Origin: CAYQSU01 sp964420325
Lineage (GTDB): Bacteria > Pseudomonadota > Alphaproteobacteria > Rhodospirillales > Defluviicoccaceae
Direction of reading: 5' to 3'
Length of the DNA stretch: 40,317 nucleotides
Assembly: GCA_964420325.1 (NCBI GenBank)
Contig: CAYQSU010000027.1
Coordinates: 1-40,317 of the forward strand
Positions 1 through 7,805 of this stretch are shown in pieces (position 1 is the stretch's first letter; each line of letters starts with the position of its first letter). The position numbers were made by a program, and so were the translations under genes. The notes under the pieces were generated by a model. The model had not been told where the DNA came from. It searched no databases and saw only the letters and a list, made by a program, of their open reading frames with translations.

Positions 1-90
1 AACGCCCTCCTCGCCGAAGCCGGCCGCATCACCGCCATCGCAACCCGAACCTGGGTTGCAATCGGTCAGCGATTTCGCTCGCTGGTATAA
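1..90 (+). CDS. C-terminal end of an unidentified upstream gene (partial)
   Basis: The first reading frame is open from the window edge to a TAA at 88-90. It encodes 29 residues ending QRFRSLV. The first codons are strongly GC-rich at the third position, like the real genes here, which suggests a true coding tail. The fragment is too short to identify. If real, it argues against the TTG at 56 as the start of the next gene, because that start would lie inside this frame. Confidence 0.3.
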   Translation, partial: NALLAEAGRITAIATRTWVAIGQRFRSLV

Positions 91-118
91 GCTCGAGCGT
101 CGGCGGCGGGCGGGATCC

Positions 119-502
119 GTGGCGGTCTGGCTGTTGCTTGGTGCCTTCAACGGGCTGGCCGCCGTTGCCGCCAGCGCGTACGGCTGGCACGGGCTCGGCG
201 GCGAAGAAGCGCTGCAGCGGATGTTCGAGGTCGGCTTCGCCAACCAGATGTTCCATGGGCTGGCGCTCCTCGCCGTGGCTTGGCTCGCCACGCGCCGGGA
301 GGATGGATCGCGGTTCGTCGTCCACATCGCCGGCGCCTGCTTCGCGCTCGGCATCTTCCTCTTCTCAGGCACCCTCTACTGGCTCGTCCTCTTCGACCGG
401 CTGATCGTTGCCGGCGCCGCGCCGGCCGGCGGCGTCCTCCTGATGCTGGGCTGGGCGGCCTTGATGTGGGAGGGTGCGCGCGTCCTTCGCCGCCGCTCCT
501 GA
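119..502 (+). CDS. DUF423 family small integral membrane protein
   Basis: A 127-residue hydrophobic protein with about four membrane segments. It matches the DUF423 (YgdD-like) pattern: an N-terminal WLLLGAFNGLAAVA helix, a central Q-FHGLALL helix, the FSGTLYWL motif, and a C-terminal AGGVLLMLGWAAL helix. The family sits in the inner membrane and has no established function. The GTG at 119 is preferred over the TTG at 56: it places the first helix at the N-terminus as in the family and clears the upstream frame ending at 90. A GC-rich purine stretch (GGCGGGCGGGA) precedes it. It converges on pckG, and the two share the terminator at 524-549. Confidence 0.8.
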   Translation: MAVWLLLGAFNGLAAVAASAYGWHGLGGEEALQRMFEVGFANQMFHGLALLAVAWLATRREDGSRFVVHIAGACFALGIFLFSGTLYWLVLFDRLIVAGAAPAGGVLLMLGWAALMWEGARVLRRRS

Positions 503-521
503 AGATCTGGGATCAGAGACA

Positions 522-551
522 AAGAAAGCCGGCCCGAAGGCCGGCTTTCTC
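522..551. terminator. Bidirectional rho-independent terminator between DUF423 gene and pckG
   Basis: A perfect 11-bp stem (524-534 with 539-549, GAAAGCCGGCC and its complement) closes a CGAA tetraloop. On the minus strand it is followed by TTTCTTTGTCTC. On the plus strand the stem itself ends in CTTTC and TCG follows. It lies between two convergent genes, so it can serve both, and it is stronger for pckG. Confidence 0.85.
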
Positions 552-570
552 GTTCCTCCATGGAAAGCGC

Positions 571-2415
571 CTATGCGGCGGCGCTCCACATCTCGGGCGC
601 CTTGGCCGCGCGCTCGGCGAGGGCTTGGCGCTGCTTCTCCAGTTCCGGCGGCAGATGGCTGCCGAAGGTGGCGAAGTACTCCTTGATCGCCTCGGCTTCG
701 GCAACGGCGCCGGCACGGGCGATGTCGGAGATGCCGCGGTACTTGTCGCGGCTGAAGTCGATGCCCGCCCAGGTGATGTCCTCGTAGCGCGGCATCAGCC
801 CGAAGGGGCTTTCCACGGCTTTGGCCCGTCCCCGCACGCGGTCGATGATCCACGTGAGCACGCGCATGTTCTGGCCGTATCCGGGCCAGATGAACTTGCC
901 GTTCGCGTCCTTGCGGAACCAGTTGACCCGGAAGATGCGGGGAAGCTTGAGGTTTTTGCGCTGCCCCATCTTGATCCAGTGTGCCCAGTAGTCGCCCATG
1001 TGGTAGCCGATGAACGGCAGCATGGCGAACGGGTCGCGCCGGATCGCCGCCTGACCGATGGCCGCCGCCGTGGCCTCCGAACCCATCGTCGCCGCCATGA
1101 ACACGCCGTGGTTCCAATCGAACGACTCATAGACCAGCGGGAACGTGCTGGAGAGCCTGCCGCCGAACAGGAAGGCGCTGATCGGCACGCCGGCCGGATC
1201 CTCCCAGGCAGGATCGATGGTCGGGCACTGGCTTGCCGGCGCGGTGAAGCGGGCGTTGGGGTGGGCGCCCGGCTGGCCGGACTGGGGCGTCCAATCGTTG
1301 CCCTTCCAGTCGATGCCGTGGGCCGGCGGCGGGCCGTCCATGCCCTCCCACCAGACGTCGCCGTCGTCGGTGAGCACGCAGTTGGTGAAGATGCAGTTGC
1401 CTTTGGCCAAGGTCTCCATGGCCATCGGGTTGGAGTCGTAGGACGTTCCCGGCGCGACCCCGAAGAAGCCGTACTCGGGATTGATCGCGCGCAGCGTGCC
1501 GTCCGGACCCGGCTTGATCCACGCGATGTCGTCGCCGACGGTGTACGCCTTCCAGCCCTCGAGGCCTTGCGGCGGCATGATCATCGCAAGGTTGGTCTTG
1601 CCGCAGGCGCTGGGGAACGCCGCCGCGAGATACGTCTTCTCGCCCTGCGGCGACTCGAGGCCCAGGATCAGCATGTGCTCGGCGAGCCAGCCCTCGTCCC
1701 GCGCCATGATCGAGGCGATGCGCAGCGCCAGGCACTTCTTGCCGAGGAGGGCGTTGCCGCCGTAGCCCGAGCCGTACGACCAGATCTCGCGCGTTTCGGG
1801 GAAATGGACGATGTACTTGCGGCTGATGTCGCCCTCGCACGGCCACGGCACGTCCTTCTGGCCAGGCTTCAGCGGCGCGCCCACCGAATGCACGCACTTG
1901 ACGAAGAACCCGTCCGGGCCGATCGCGTCCAGCGCTTTCTGGCCCATGCGCGTCATGATCCGCTGGTTGACGACCACGTATGCCGAGTCCGACAACTGCA
2001 CCGCCGGATAGGCGATCGGCGAGCCGATCGGACCCATGCTGTAGGGGATCACGTACATGGTCCGGCCGCGCATGCAGCCGTCGTACTGGGCGCGCAGGGT
2101 CTTGCGCATTTCGTCGGGCGCCATCCAGTTGTTGGTCGGGCCCGCATCCACCTGCTTTTCGGAGCAGATGTAGGTCCGTTCCTCCACCCGCGCGACGTCG
2201 CTGGGATGGGAGCGGGCGAGGTACGAGTTGGGACGCTTCTTCGGATTGAGGCGGATGAAGGTGCCCCCGTCCACCATCAGTTGGCAGAGGCGGTCGTTCT
2301 CCTCTTGCGAGCCGTCACACCAGTGAACGCTGTCGGGCTTGCACAGCTTAGCCCATTCGTCGACCCAAGCGATGAGCTTGGCGTTGGATGTCGGAGCGCT
2401 TCCGGATGCTGTCAT
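571..2415 (-). CDS. pckG: Phosphoenolpyruvate carboxykinase (GTP)
   Basis: Converts oxaloacetate and GTP to PEP, GDP and CO2 in the cytoplasm, the entry step of gluconeogenesis. The 614-residue length fits the GTP-dependent family (about 600-620), not the shorter ATP-dependent PckA. The nucleotide-binding P-loop FPSACGKTN with its reactive cysteine is near residues 267-275. The metal-binding GDDIAWI follows near 294-300. The ATG at 2415 has a GAGGGAG ribosome-binding site; an in-frame extension to 2493 has none and is less likely. In rhizobia an ATP-type pckA is divergent from chvI. Here a GTP-type enzyme has the same orientation, but a metal-transport cluster lies between it and chvI. The bidirectional terminator ends its transcript. 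Confidence 0.97.
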   Translation of the reverse strand: MTASGSAPTSNAKLIAWVDEWAKLCKPDSVHWCDGSQEENDRLCQLMVDGGTFIRLNPKKRPNSYLARSHPSDVARVEERTYICSEKQVDAGPTNNWMAPDEMRKTLRAQYDGCMRGRTMYVIPYSMGPIGSPIAYPAVQLSDSAYVVVNQRIMTRMGQKALDAIGPDGFFVKCVHSVGAPLKPGQKDVPWPCEGDISRKYIVHFPETREIWSYGSGYGGNALLGKKCLALRIASIMARDEGWLAEHMLILGLESPQGEKTYLAAAFPSACGKTNLAMIMPPQGLEGWKAYTVGDDIAWIKPGPDGTLRAINPEYGFFGVAPGTSYDSNPMAMETLAKGNCIFTNCVLTDDGDVWWEGMDGPPPAHGIDWKGNDWTPQSGQPGAHPNARFTAPASQCPTIDPAWEDPAGVPISAFLFGGRLSSTFPLVYESFDWNHGVFMAATMGSEATAAAIGQAAIRRDPFAMLPFIGYHMGDYWAHWIKMGQRKNLKLPRIFRVNWFRKDANGKFIWPGYGQNMRVLTWIIDRVRGRAKAVESPFGLMPRYEDITWAGIDFSRDKYRGISDIARAGAVAEAEAIKEYFATFGSHLPPELEKQRQALAERAAKAPEMWSAAA

Positions 2416-2632
2416 GGGTCTCCCTCGCACAGTTCGATTCTGAATCGGCCGCTCCCCGGGTCCGGTCCACAAGGGATCCACGAACGATTGCAACGTCGCC
2501 GGAACGGCAGAGCGGTCCCGCTTTTCTGGAATGAGTTTACTCTACGGACTCCGGTGCACGGCGGCAAGCGAAACCGAGCACGAATCGCGGGCGACGAGGG
2601 CTTATGGCGCGGACGGAGGGTCAGGGTTGCGT
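2416..2632. other. Intergenic leader of pckG
   Basis: About 217 bases separate the end of the HugZ-like gene from pckG. No convincing -35/-10 pair or terminator with a T-run was found. A short GATTCAGAATC palindrome lies just upstream of the pckG ribosome-binding site (about 2436-2446). It is the only symmetric element seen and its role is unknown. Confidence 0.3.
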
Positions 2633-3346
2633 TCACGGGCGCCTTGTTCGCGCTTCGTGCGCGAGGGCGATCAACGTGCGACGCAGCGCCACGGCGTCGG
2701 TCGCCGCTTCCGGAAAGTCGAGGCGCGCCCGCGCGGCACCACACGTCATCTCGCAGCCTTCCGGGTCGACGGCGACGAGCCGCCAGCCTTCGCCCTTCCT
2801 GTCGAGCAGGCGGTTGGTGTAGAGATCGATCGTCTCGGCATGATCGGTGTTCATGTGGCGGACGACCGTTTCCTCGCAGGCGGCGATCGCATCGGCGGCC
2901 TTGGGGTCGAACAAAAGGTCCACGGCCTGGATCCAGCGCGCCTCAGCGAAGCCGCCCGTGTAACGGGCTCGCTCGACGTGCATCCGGTAGACCTGGAAAT
3001 CCGCAAACCCGGCATATGCGGCGGCCGCCGGATGATGGGCAAGGAAGCGGGCACGGTGCCTCTCGACATCGCTTCGCTCGATCCGCCCGAGAACCGTCAG
3101 GCGCGGGCCCGCCTGGGGATTCGCAAGCCGCGAGGCGCGCTCGAAGAGGAGCGCTGCGCGCGCATCGAGGGCGAGATTGCGTGTATGGTCGGCGAGATCG
3201 GAGAGAAGGAGGATCGGGCTCGCGTCGCCGTCGACCGCCACGGTGACCAGCGAGGCGTAGGGCCAGCCGTTCTCGGTGCTGAGCGAGGTCGCCAGCACCG
3301 CCGAGCGCGCCCGCCGCATCAGGCCTCGGACGAATGCCGCGCTCAT
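2633..3346 (-). CDS. HugZ-like pyridoxamine-5'-phosphate oxidase-fold protein with C-terminal DUF2470 domain
   Basis: A 237-residue protein. Residues about 1-140 form a split-barrel flavin/heme-binding fold (RRARSAVLATS, GWPYASLVTVAVD, SPILLLSDLADHTRN). Residues about 155-237 form a DUF2470 domain starting at VVRHMNTDHAETIDLY. This architecture is shared with the HugZ/HutZ heme-utilisation proteins, some of which degrade heme, and with uncharacterised relatives; heme oxygenase activity is not assured. It starts 6 bases after the last ABC ATPase gene and is probably the last cistron of the riboswitch-controlled cobalt operon, which suggests a tetrapyrrole or metal-related role. Confidence 0.8.
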   Translation of the reverse strand: MSAAFVRGLMRRARSAVLATSLSTENGWPYASLVTVAVDGDASPILLLSDLADHTRNLALDARAALLFERASRLANPQAGPRLTVLGRIERSDVERHRARFLAHHPAAAAYAGFADFQVYRMHVERARYTGGFAEARWIQAVDLLFDPKAADAIAACEETVVRHMNTDHAETIDLYTNRLLDRKGEGWRLVAVDPEGCEMTCGAARARLDFPEAATDAVALRRTLIALAHEARTRRP

Positions 3347-3352
3347 CGCCGC

Positions 3353-4039
3353 CTATCCATATCGCGGAGCCGGCCGGTCTCGGGCCGGAGCGGCGAGGAT
3401 GCGGCCCTCCTTGAGCAGCACCGGTCGGGTCACAAGGCGGTCGCGGAAGGACCGGTCGTGGGAGACCACGATCATCGCCTGGGGCAGGGCTTCGAGGACC
3501 TCCAGGAGGCGGTGCGTCGAGGCGTCGTCCAGCGCCGTCGTCGGCTCGTCCAGGAGCAGGACCTCTGGCTCCATCGCCAGCACCGCGGCAAGCGTAACCA
3601 GTCGTTTCTCTCCGCCCGAGAGCTTGTGGGTGATCCGGTTCTCGAAGCCGGCGAGCCCGAGGCGCGCCAGTGTGGCTCGGACGATCTCGGGCACCTCGTC
3701 TCGGCTCCTGCCGAGGTTGAGCGGGCCGAAAGCCACGTCTTCGGCAACGGTGGGGCAGAACAGCTGGTCGTCCGGGTCCTGGAACAGGAGGCCGGCGCGA
3801 CCCCGCACCTCGTGGAAGTCAGCTTCCGTGCGGCGCTCGCGGCCGAAGGCGAAGATGCGCCCCGTCTGCGGCCTGAGCAAACCCACCATGAGGTGCAGCA
3901 GCGTCGTCTTGCCGCTGCCGTTGTCGCCGACGAGCGCCACCCGCTCCCCCGGCATCAGAGCGAGGTCGGCGCCATCGAGGACGGCGGCGGATCCGTCGTA
4001 AGCGAAGCGGACGCCGGCCATGTGCAGGAGCGGCGTCAT
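3353..4039 (-). CDS. nikO: ECF-type metal transporter ATPase, second copy (probable nickel NikO)
   Basis: A 228-residue ABC ATPase of the CbiO/NikO type that powers an energy-coupling-factor transporter at the inner membrane. Visible motifs are Walker A GDNGSGKTT (about residues 37-45), the Q-loop LLFQDPDDQLF, the signature LSGGEKR, Walker B VLLLDEPTTALD, and the switch histidine in VVSHD. The ATG overlaps the stop of the upstream Q gene (ATGA), so the two are translationally coupled. It is shorter than the first CbiO because it lacks that protein's C-terminal extension. Assignment to nickel is inferred: the upstream NikKML module lacks its own Q and O subunits. It could equally serve cobalt. 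Confidence 0.85.
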   Translation of the reverse strand: MTPLLHMAGVRFAYDGSAAVLDGADLALMPGERVALVGDNGSGKTTLLHLMVGLLRPQTGRIFAFGRERRTEADFHEVRGRAGLLFQDPDDQLFCPTVAEDVAFGPLNLGRSRDEVPEIVRATLARLGLAGFENRITHKLSGGEKRLVTLAAVLAMEPEVLLLDEPTTALDDASTHRLLEVLEALPQAMIVVSHDRSFRDRLVTRPVLLKEGRILAAPARDRPAPRYG

Positions 4040-4812
4040 TGCAGGTGCTCGATCGACAGCAGGAGGGCCAGCAGGCAGAGACCAAGGCCAGCAAAACGGG
4101 CGTCGGGCGCTCCCCACGCCCCGCCGTCGAGCGCGTGGAAGCGGCCGGTGAAGCCGCGGCACTTCATGGCGTTGAGGATGCGCTCGGACCGATCGAGACT
4201 GCGCACCAGGAGCATGCCCACCAGGTAGCCGAGGCTCCGCCACGTGTGGCGATCGCTGCGCGACCGAAACGCGCGAGCCTTCATCGCCGTGCGCAGGCGG
4301 CGGTACTCGAGGCCGAGAACGTCGACATAACGCTGGGCGAACAGCAGCACCTGCACCAGCTTTTCCGGCACTCGCAAGCGGACCAGAGCGTGCCCGAGAG
4401 TCGCCATCTCCATCGGCGCGACCAGCGCGAGAAGGGCAAGCACGACGGCGTTCGCCTTGAGCGCGATGGCGACCGCGAGCTCGAGGCCCTCCCGGGTGGC
4501 GAGCAGCGGGCCGATGGTGAACATCGCCTCGCCGGGTGTCGTGAACGGCAGGGTGACGACGACGAAGGCGATGAACGTATCCATCGCGAGCATTCGTCTC
4601 AGGGTCGGGATGGGTTGAAGCCGGGCGCAGAGGGCGACCGCGCCGGCAACCCCGAGGGCCGCAGCGAGCCCGAGGAGGGTGTCGAGGCCGACGACGGTGA
4701 CGGCGAAGACCGGCACGGCCAGGATGCGGGTGCGCGGATCGAGATCGGCGAGCCTGAGCCGGCCCGGTGACACCGGCCGCGTCTCGGATGCTGGTTCCTG
4801 ACCGGGCTTCAC
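4036..4812 (-). CDS. nikQ: ECF-type metal transporter transmembrane subunit, second copy (probable nickel NikQ)
   Basis: A 258-residue CbiQ/NikQ-family membrane protein, the T component that couples ATP hydrolysis to the substrate-binding subunit. Hydrophobic helices lie in the N-terminal half (ILAVPVFAVTVVGLD, LGLAAALGVAGAVAL, FIAFVVVTLPF) and at the extreme C-terminus. Between them is the conserved coupling region (LLFAQRYVDVLGLEYRRL, then LNAMKCRGF, the A-x-x-x-R-G-F type motif that contacts the ATPase). The GTG at 4812 overlaps the TGA of cbiO (GTGA). The longer open frame upstream is antisense-like and is not used. The partner ATPase is the next gene. Confidence 0.85.
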   Translation of the reverse strand: MKPGQEPASETRPVSPGRLRLADLDPRTRILAVPVFAVTVVGLDTLLGLAAALGVAGAVALCARLQPIPTLRRMLAMDTFIAFVVVTLPFTTPGEAMFTIGPLLATREGLELAVAIALKANAVVLALLALVAPMEMATLGHALVRLRVPEKLVQVLLFAQRYVDVLGLEYRRLRTAMKARAFRSRSDRHTWRSLGYLVGMLLVRSLDRSERILNAMKCRGFTGRFHALDGGAWGAPDARFAGLGLCLLALLLSIEHLQ

Positions 4813-5717
4813 GATCCGGCACGCCGCCGCTCGGGCGCGGCCGGATGAGGCATGGCGGGCGCCTCGGGTGCCGGCGGGAGACCGGCAACGCCGCGCAGAA
4901 GCTCGGCCACCTCGCGGCGCGAGCGGGGCAGCGGCTGGGTCGCCGGCGAAAGGCCGAGGTCGCGCGCGATGAGACCGACCTCCAGCGGGAACGGGCGGCG
5001 CAGATGGGCAGTCCGGAGCCGCTCGCGGTCGGCAAGAACCTGGTCGGCGGGGCCGACGTCGGTGATCCGACCCTGACCGAGGATCGCCACCCGGTCCGAC
5101 CATGCGCAGGCGAGGTCCACGTCGTGGGTGCTGTAGACGATGGTCGCCCCCTGGTCGACGAGGCGCTGGAGGGCGGCGAGGAGGTGGACCTCGCCGTGCG
5201 GATCGAGCCCGCTGCTCGGCTCGTCGAGCAGGAGAACCCGGGGGCGCATCGCCACCACTCCGGCGATCGCCGTTCGCTTCTTCTGGCCGAAGCTGAGCAT
5301 ATGGATCGGCCGGTCGGCAAGGGCCGCGATGCCGAGTGCGGCAAGCGCCTCGTCGACCCGCGTGCGCACCGCTTCGTCACTCAATCCGAGGTTGAGAGGG
5401 CCGAACGACACGTCTTCCGCGACGGTGCCGGCGAACAGCTGATCGTCGGGGTTCTGCTGGACCAGGCCCACGGACGTCCGCCACTGCTTGAGGAAGGCGC
5501 GGTCGTATCGCACAGCGCCTCCTTCGAGGCTGACCTCGCCGCGTTCCGGCCGGAGCGATCCGTTCAGGTGAAGGAGAAGAGTGGTCTTGCCGGAGCCGTT
5601 GGCACCGACGACGGCGAGACGCACGCCTCGAGGAATGTCGAGATCGAGGCCGGACAGCGCCGGTGCGGTTCCGGGGTACGAGAAATGGAGCCCTCGGGCG
5701 GACAGAACCTGCGTCAC
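4809..5717 (-). CDS. cbiO: Cobalt ECF transporter ATPase CbiO
   Basis: A 302-residue ABC ATPase of the cobalt importer. It has Walker A GANGSGKTT (about residues 38-46), the Q-loop LVQQNPDDQLF, a signature-like LSFGQKKR (F-G in place of the usual G-G), Walker B VLLLDEPSSGLDP, and the switch histidine in YSTHD. About 70 C-terminal residues beyond the ATPase core are rich in Ala, Pro and Arg, an extension the second copy lacks. The GTG start at 5717 has a GAGGG site and lies 6 bases after cbiQ. It is the third subunit of the CbiMNQO complex encoded in order upstream. Confidence 0.93.
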   Translation of the reverse strand: MTQVLSARGLHFSYPGTAPALSGLDLDIPRGVRLAVVGANGSGKTTLLLHLNGSLRPERGEVSLEGGAVRYDRAFLKQWRTSVGLVQQNPDDQLFAGTVAEDVSFGPLNLGLSDEAVRTRVDEALAALGIAALADRPIHMLSFGQKKRTAIAGVVAMRPRVLLLDEPSSGLDPHGEVHLLAALQRLVDQGATIVYSTHDVDLACAWSDRVAILGQGRITDVGPADQVLADRERLRTAHLRRPFPLEVGLIARDLGLSPATQPLPRSRREVAELLRGVAGLPPAPEAPAMPHPAAPERRRAGS

Positions 5718-5723
5718 GCGCCC

Positions 5724-6470
5724 TCAGCCTCCCCAGGTCAGCGAGACAACGCCGACGAGCCCATGGGCGGCCAGTGCGCCCGCAACGAACGCGAGCGACA
5801 CCGGCGGTGCCGGCGTCAGCACCCGCAGCTCTCCGGCGAAGCCTCGCGCGGCTAGTCCGATGTCCAGGCGGCGGGCGGCATCGAGGAGGCGGGGCAGCAG
5901 GCTGGCGGCGAGCATGCCGACCGACCGGATGCTGCGCCGGAGGTCGACATAACCGAGCCGCCCTGCCTGGGCGGTCCACCCCTTGGCGGCCACGTCGAAG
6001 GCGAGGACGGAGAAGCGATGGATGAGCATGGCGATGTCGATGCCGAGGGCGGGCACGCGGAGCCTGCGCATCAGCGAGATCAGATCGGTGAGCGGCGTCG
6101 TCGTAATCAGCAGCACGAGGGACGCGGTGGCCGCCAGCGCCCGGAGCGACACCGCGCCGGCGGTGGCGAGCCCCTCCCGGGTAAGCTGCAGGCTCGGCAC
6201 GCCGCCCTCGAGGCCGACCGAAAGCGCAAGCGCCGCACCGCCGCTCAGGACGAACGCCAGCGGCAGAGCCATCAGCCGAAGGAAGCTCCTGACCGGGATC
6301 CCGGCGCCGAGGATGGCAGCCCCAGCGCTCGCCGCGAGCGCCAGCCCCGCCCCGGGAAGCGGCGGCAGGCTCACGCTCAGCACGAGGAAACCTCCGGCCA
6401 GCACGACCTTGTCGATCGGGTTCCGCGCCCGCCAGCGATTGCCGTAAGCGAGCCGTTCAATCTCGTGCAT
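5724..6470 (-). CDS. cbiQ: Cobalt ECF transporter transmembrane subunit CbiQ
   Basis: A 248-residue integral membrane protein and the coupling subunit of the cobalt importer. It begins with the family-typical HEIERLAYGN. Helices follow in the first 120 residues, then the cytoplasmic coupling segment (LISLMRRLRVPALGIDIAMLIHRF), an LDAARRLDIGLAARGF motif matching the A-x-x-x-R-G-F coupling motif, and a terminal helix (LAFVAGALAAHGLVGVVSL). Its ATG lies 14 bases inside the cbiN frame, so translation is probably coupled. Confidence 0.92.
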   Translation of the reverse strand: MHEIERLAYGNRWRARNPIDKVVLAGGFLVLSVSLPPLPGAGLALAASAGAAILGAGIPVRSFLRLMALPLAFVLSGGAALALSVGLEGGVPSLQLTREGLATAGAVSLRALAATASLVLLITTTPLTDLISLMRRLRVPALGIDIAMLIHRFSVLAFDVAAKGWTAQAGRLGYVDLRRSIRSVGMLAASLLPRLLDAARRLDIGLAARGFAGELRVLTPAPPVSLAFVAGALAAHGLVGVVSLTWGG

Positions 6471-6762
6471 CGCCGTGGTTGCCGCGGCGCCGGCTCTGGG
6501 TCCGCCGCACCCCGAGGTAGTAGCCGAGAAGCCCCGCGCCGAGAGCGGCCTGGAGGCTGAACAGCAGGCTTTCGATCTCGCCGCTCGGCGGCTCCCAGAT
6601 GGCGTCGAACCAGGGGTGGTAATCGGGGTGGTCGCTGTCGATCAGCGCCTGAGCCTGGCCGTCGGCGCCGCTGAACTCGGCCGTCGGACCGAACGACATC
6701 GCAAGCGGCAGGGTGCCGAGGATCAGCGCCGCCAACAAGAGAAGGAGGTTCTGCTTCGCCAT
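6457..6762 (-). CDS. cbiN: Cobalt ECF transporter auxiliary subunit CbiN
   Basis: A 101-residue protein with two membrane helices, one at each end (LLLLLAALILGTLPLAM and LLFSLQAALGAGLLGYYLG), flanking a periplasmic loop with the family pattern F-GADGQA and YHPWF. CbiN assists metal loading of CbiM and marks this set as cobalt-type rather than nickel-type. The ATG at 6762 shares one base with the cbiM stop (TGATG) and has a perfect AGGAGG seven bases upstream. The TTG one codon earlier is not needed. Confidence 0.93.
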   Translation of the reverse strand: MAKQNLLLLLAALILGTLPLAMSFGPTAEFSGADGQAQALIDSDHPDYHPWFDAIWEPPSGEIESLLFSLQAALGAGLLGYYLGVRRTQSRRRGNHGDARD

Positions 6763-7433
6763 CAACGCGCCTCCTGGTCAAGAAACCGCAGCTGGACGAG
6801 TTCCGGGCGGCTATAGGCGGAGAGCAGGTTGACCGCGACAACGGTGATCAGCCCTTCGATGACCGCCAGCGGCACCTGCGTGAAGGCGAAGATGCCGACG
6901 AACTTGGCGAACGCACCGCCGAAGCCGCCCACCGGATCGGGGAAGGCGAGTGCAAGCTGGGTCGCGGTCGTCACGTAGGTGGAGAGATTGCCGACCATCG
7001 CCGCCGAGAACACGGCCACACCCAGCCGGCCGCCGAGCGCCCGGACGGAGCGGAAGACGCCATAGGCGACGAAGGGGCCGACGACGGCCATCGAGAACAC
7101 GTTGGCTCCGAGCGTCGTCACTCCGCCGTGCGCGAGCAGGAGGGCCTGGAACAGGAGGACGATCGTTCCCAGCACGCTGACCGCCGCGGGGCCGAACAGG
7201 ATGGCGCCGAGCCCTGTCCCCGTCGGATGCGAGCTGCTCCCCGTCACCGAAGGGATCTTGAGGGCCGACAGCACGAAGCAGAACGCGCCCGCCGCCGCGA
7301 ACAGGAGCTTCGTCTCCGGATGGGCTCGGAGAACCTTCGCCAAGCGGTATCCGCCGTAGGCGACGAACGGGGTGGCCACCGCCGTCCACGCCACGGCATG
7401 GGACGCCGGCAGATAGCCTTCCATGATATGCAT
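6762..7433 (-). CDS. cbiM: Cobalt ECF transporter substrate-binding subunit CbiM
   Basis: A 223-residue membrane protein, the S component that binds Co2+. It begins MHIMEGYLP, the conserved N-terminus whose His2 takes part in metal binding. Other family features are GSSSHPTGTGLGAILFGP, the LLAHGGVTTLGANVFSM segment and about six helices. The ATG at 7433 follows a GAGGG site. It is the first gene after the cobalamin riboswitch, so expression should fall when cobalamin is abundant. Confidence 0.96.
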   Translation of the reverse strand: MHIMEGYLPASHAVAWTAVATPFVAYGGYRLAKVLRAHPETKLLFAAAGAFCFVLSALKIPSVTGSSSHPTGTGLGAILFGPAAVSVLGTIVLLFQALLLAHGGVTTLGANVFSMAVVGPFVAYGVFRSVRALGGRLGVAVFSAAMVGNLSTYVTTATQLALAFPDPVGGFGGAFAKFVGIFAFTQVPLAVIEGLITVVAVNLLSAYSRPELVQLRFLDQEAR

Positions 7434-7493
7434 CGGTTGTTCCCTCGCCCCTCCACCTCGGCGTTTCGTTCGACTGCATCATCGCGAGCGGAT

Positions 7494-7526
7494 GGAGCTG
7501 CGAGAGGAAGCCCGGCTTCTGGCTCC
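7494..7526 (-). promoter_or_regulatory. Candidate expression-platform hairpin between riboswitch and cbiM
   Basis: On the minus strand, nested inverted repeats GGAGC/GCTCC (7494-7498 with 7522-7526) and GAAGC/GCTTC (7507-7511 with 7515-7519) lie between the aptamer and the cbiM ribosome-binding site. No T-run follows. If this is part of the switch, control may be at translation or by rho rather than by an intrinsic terminator. This reading is tentative. Confidence 0.35.
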
Positions 7527-7569
7527 CTGCCTCCGGTCGACCCCGCCCGAAAGCATCGCGTCGATGCAG

Positions 7570-7752
7570 CGACGGCAGGTCTCCTGGCTTGCGGGTTGTT
7601 GCCAGCGCCCGGCCTTCCCGGTCACCCAGTGGCCCACGACGGGACGCTCGCTACCCGCTCACAGTTGCGGGGGCAGCCACGGCTCGGGATCCCCCTGGGG
7701 TCGACCCCTTCCGTGTTCCCTTTCAATCCCCAGGCTCTGTCGCCTCTCAGGG
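7570..7752 (-). promoter_or_regulatory. Cobalamin (B12) riboswitch controlling the cbiMNQO operon
   Basis: Read on the minus strand, the region carries the conserved blocks of the cobalamin aptamer in order: GAAAGGGAACACGG (near 7709-7724), GCTGCCCCCGCAACTGTGAGCGG (near 7655-7677), the B12 box GCCACTG (near 7627-7633), GGGAAGGC (near 7613-7620), and AAGCCAGGAGACCTGCC (7574-7590). These match the class found upstream of B12 synthesis and cobalt transport genes. It sits between the porin stop codon and cbiM and should repress the operon when adenosylcobalamin is plentiful. Confidence 0.97.
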
Positions 7753-7766
7753 GAACCGTCGGCCGA

Positions 7767-7796
7767 ACGTTAGGCCCCATCGAACAATCTTGTCAA
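7767..7796 (-). promoter_or_regulatory. Candidate promoter of the cbiMNQO operon
   Basis: A consensus -35 TTGACA (7791-7796, minus strand) is followed after 18 bases by TAACGT (7767-7772), a weak -10. Transcription would begin near 7760, just before the riboswitch aptamer. The -35 box lies only about 10 bases beyond the porin stop codon, so the cobalt operon can be transcribed independently of the nik genes. Confidence 0.5.
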
Positions 7797-7805
7797 TCGC
7801 AAGGC

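Noticed and set aside
56..118. TTG at 56 as the start of the DUF423 gene
   Set aside because: It would add a hydrophilic basic segment before the first helix, unlike the family, and it overlaps an upstream reading frame that ends at 90.
2511..2525. AGCG-GTCC-CGCTTTT on the plus strand as a terminator
   Set aside because: The stem is only 4 bp and no plus-strand gene ends nearby.
280..3246. A 988-residue plus-strand open frame and other long frames antisense to pckG, the cbi genes and others
   Set aside because: These are shadow frames produced by high third-position GC in the genes on the opposite strand. They are rich in Arg and show no family motifs, while the opposite strand encodes well-recognised proteins.
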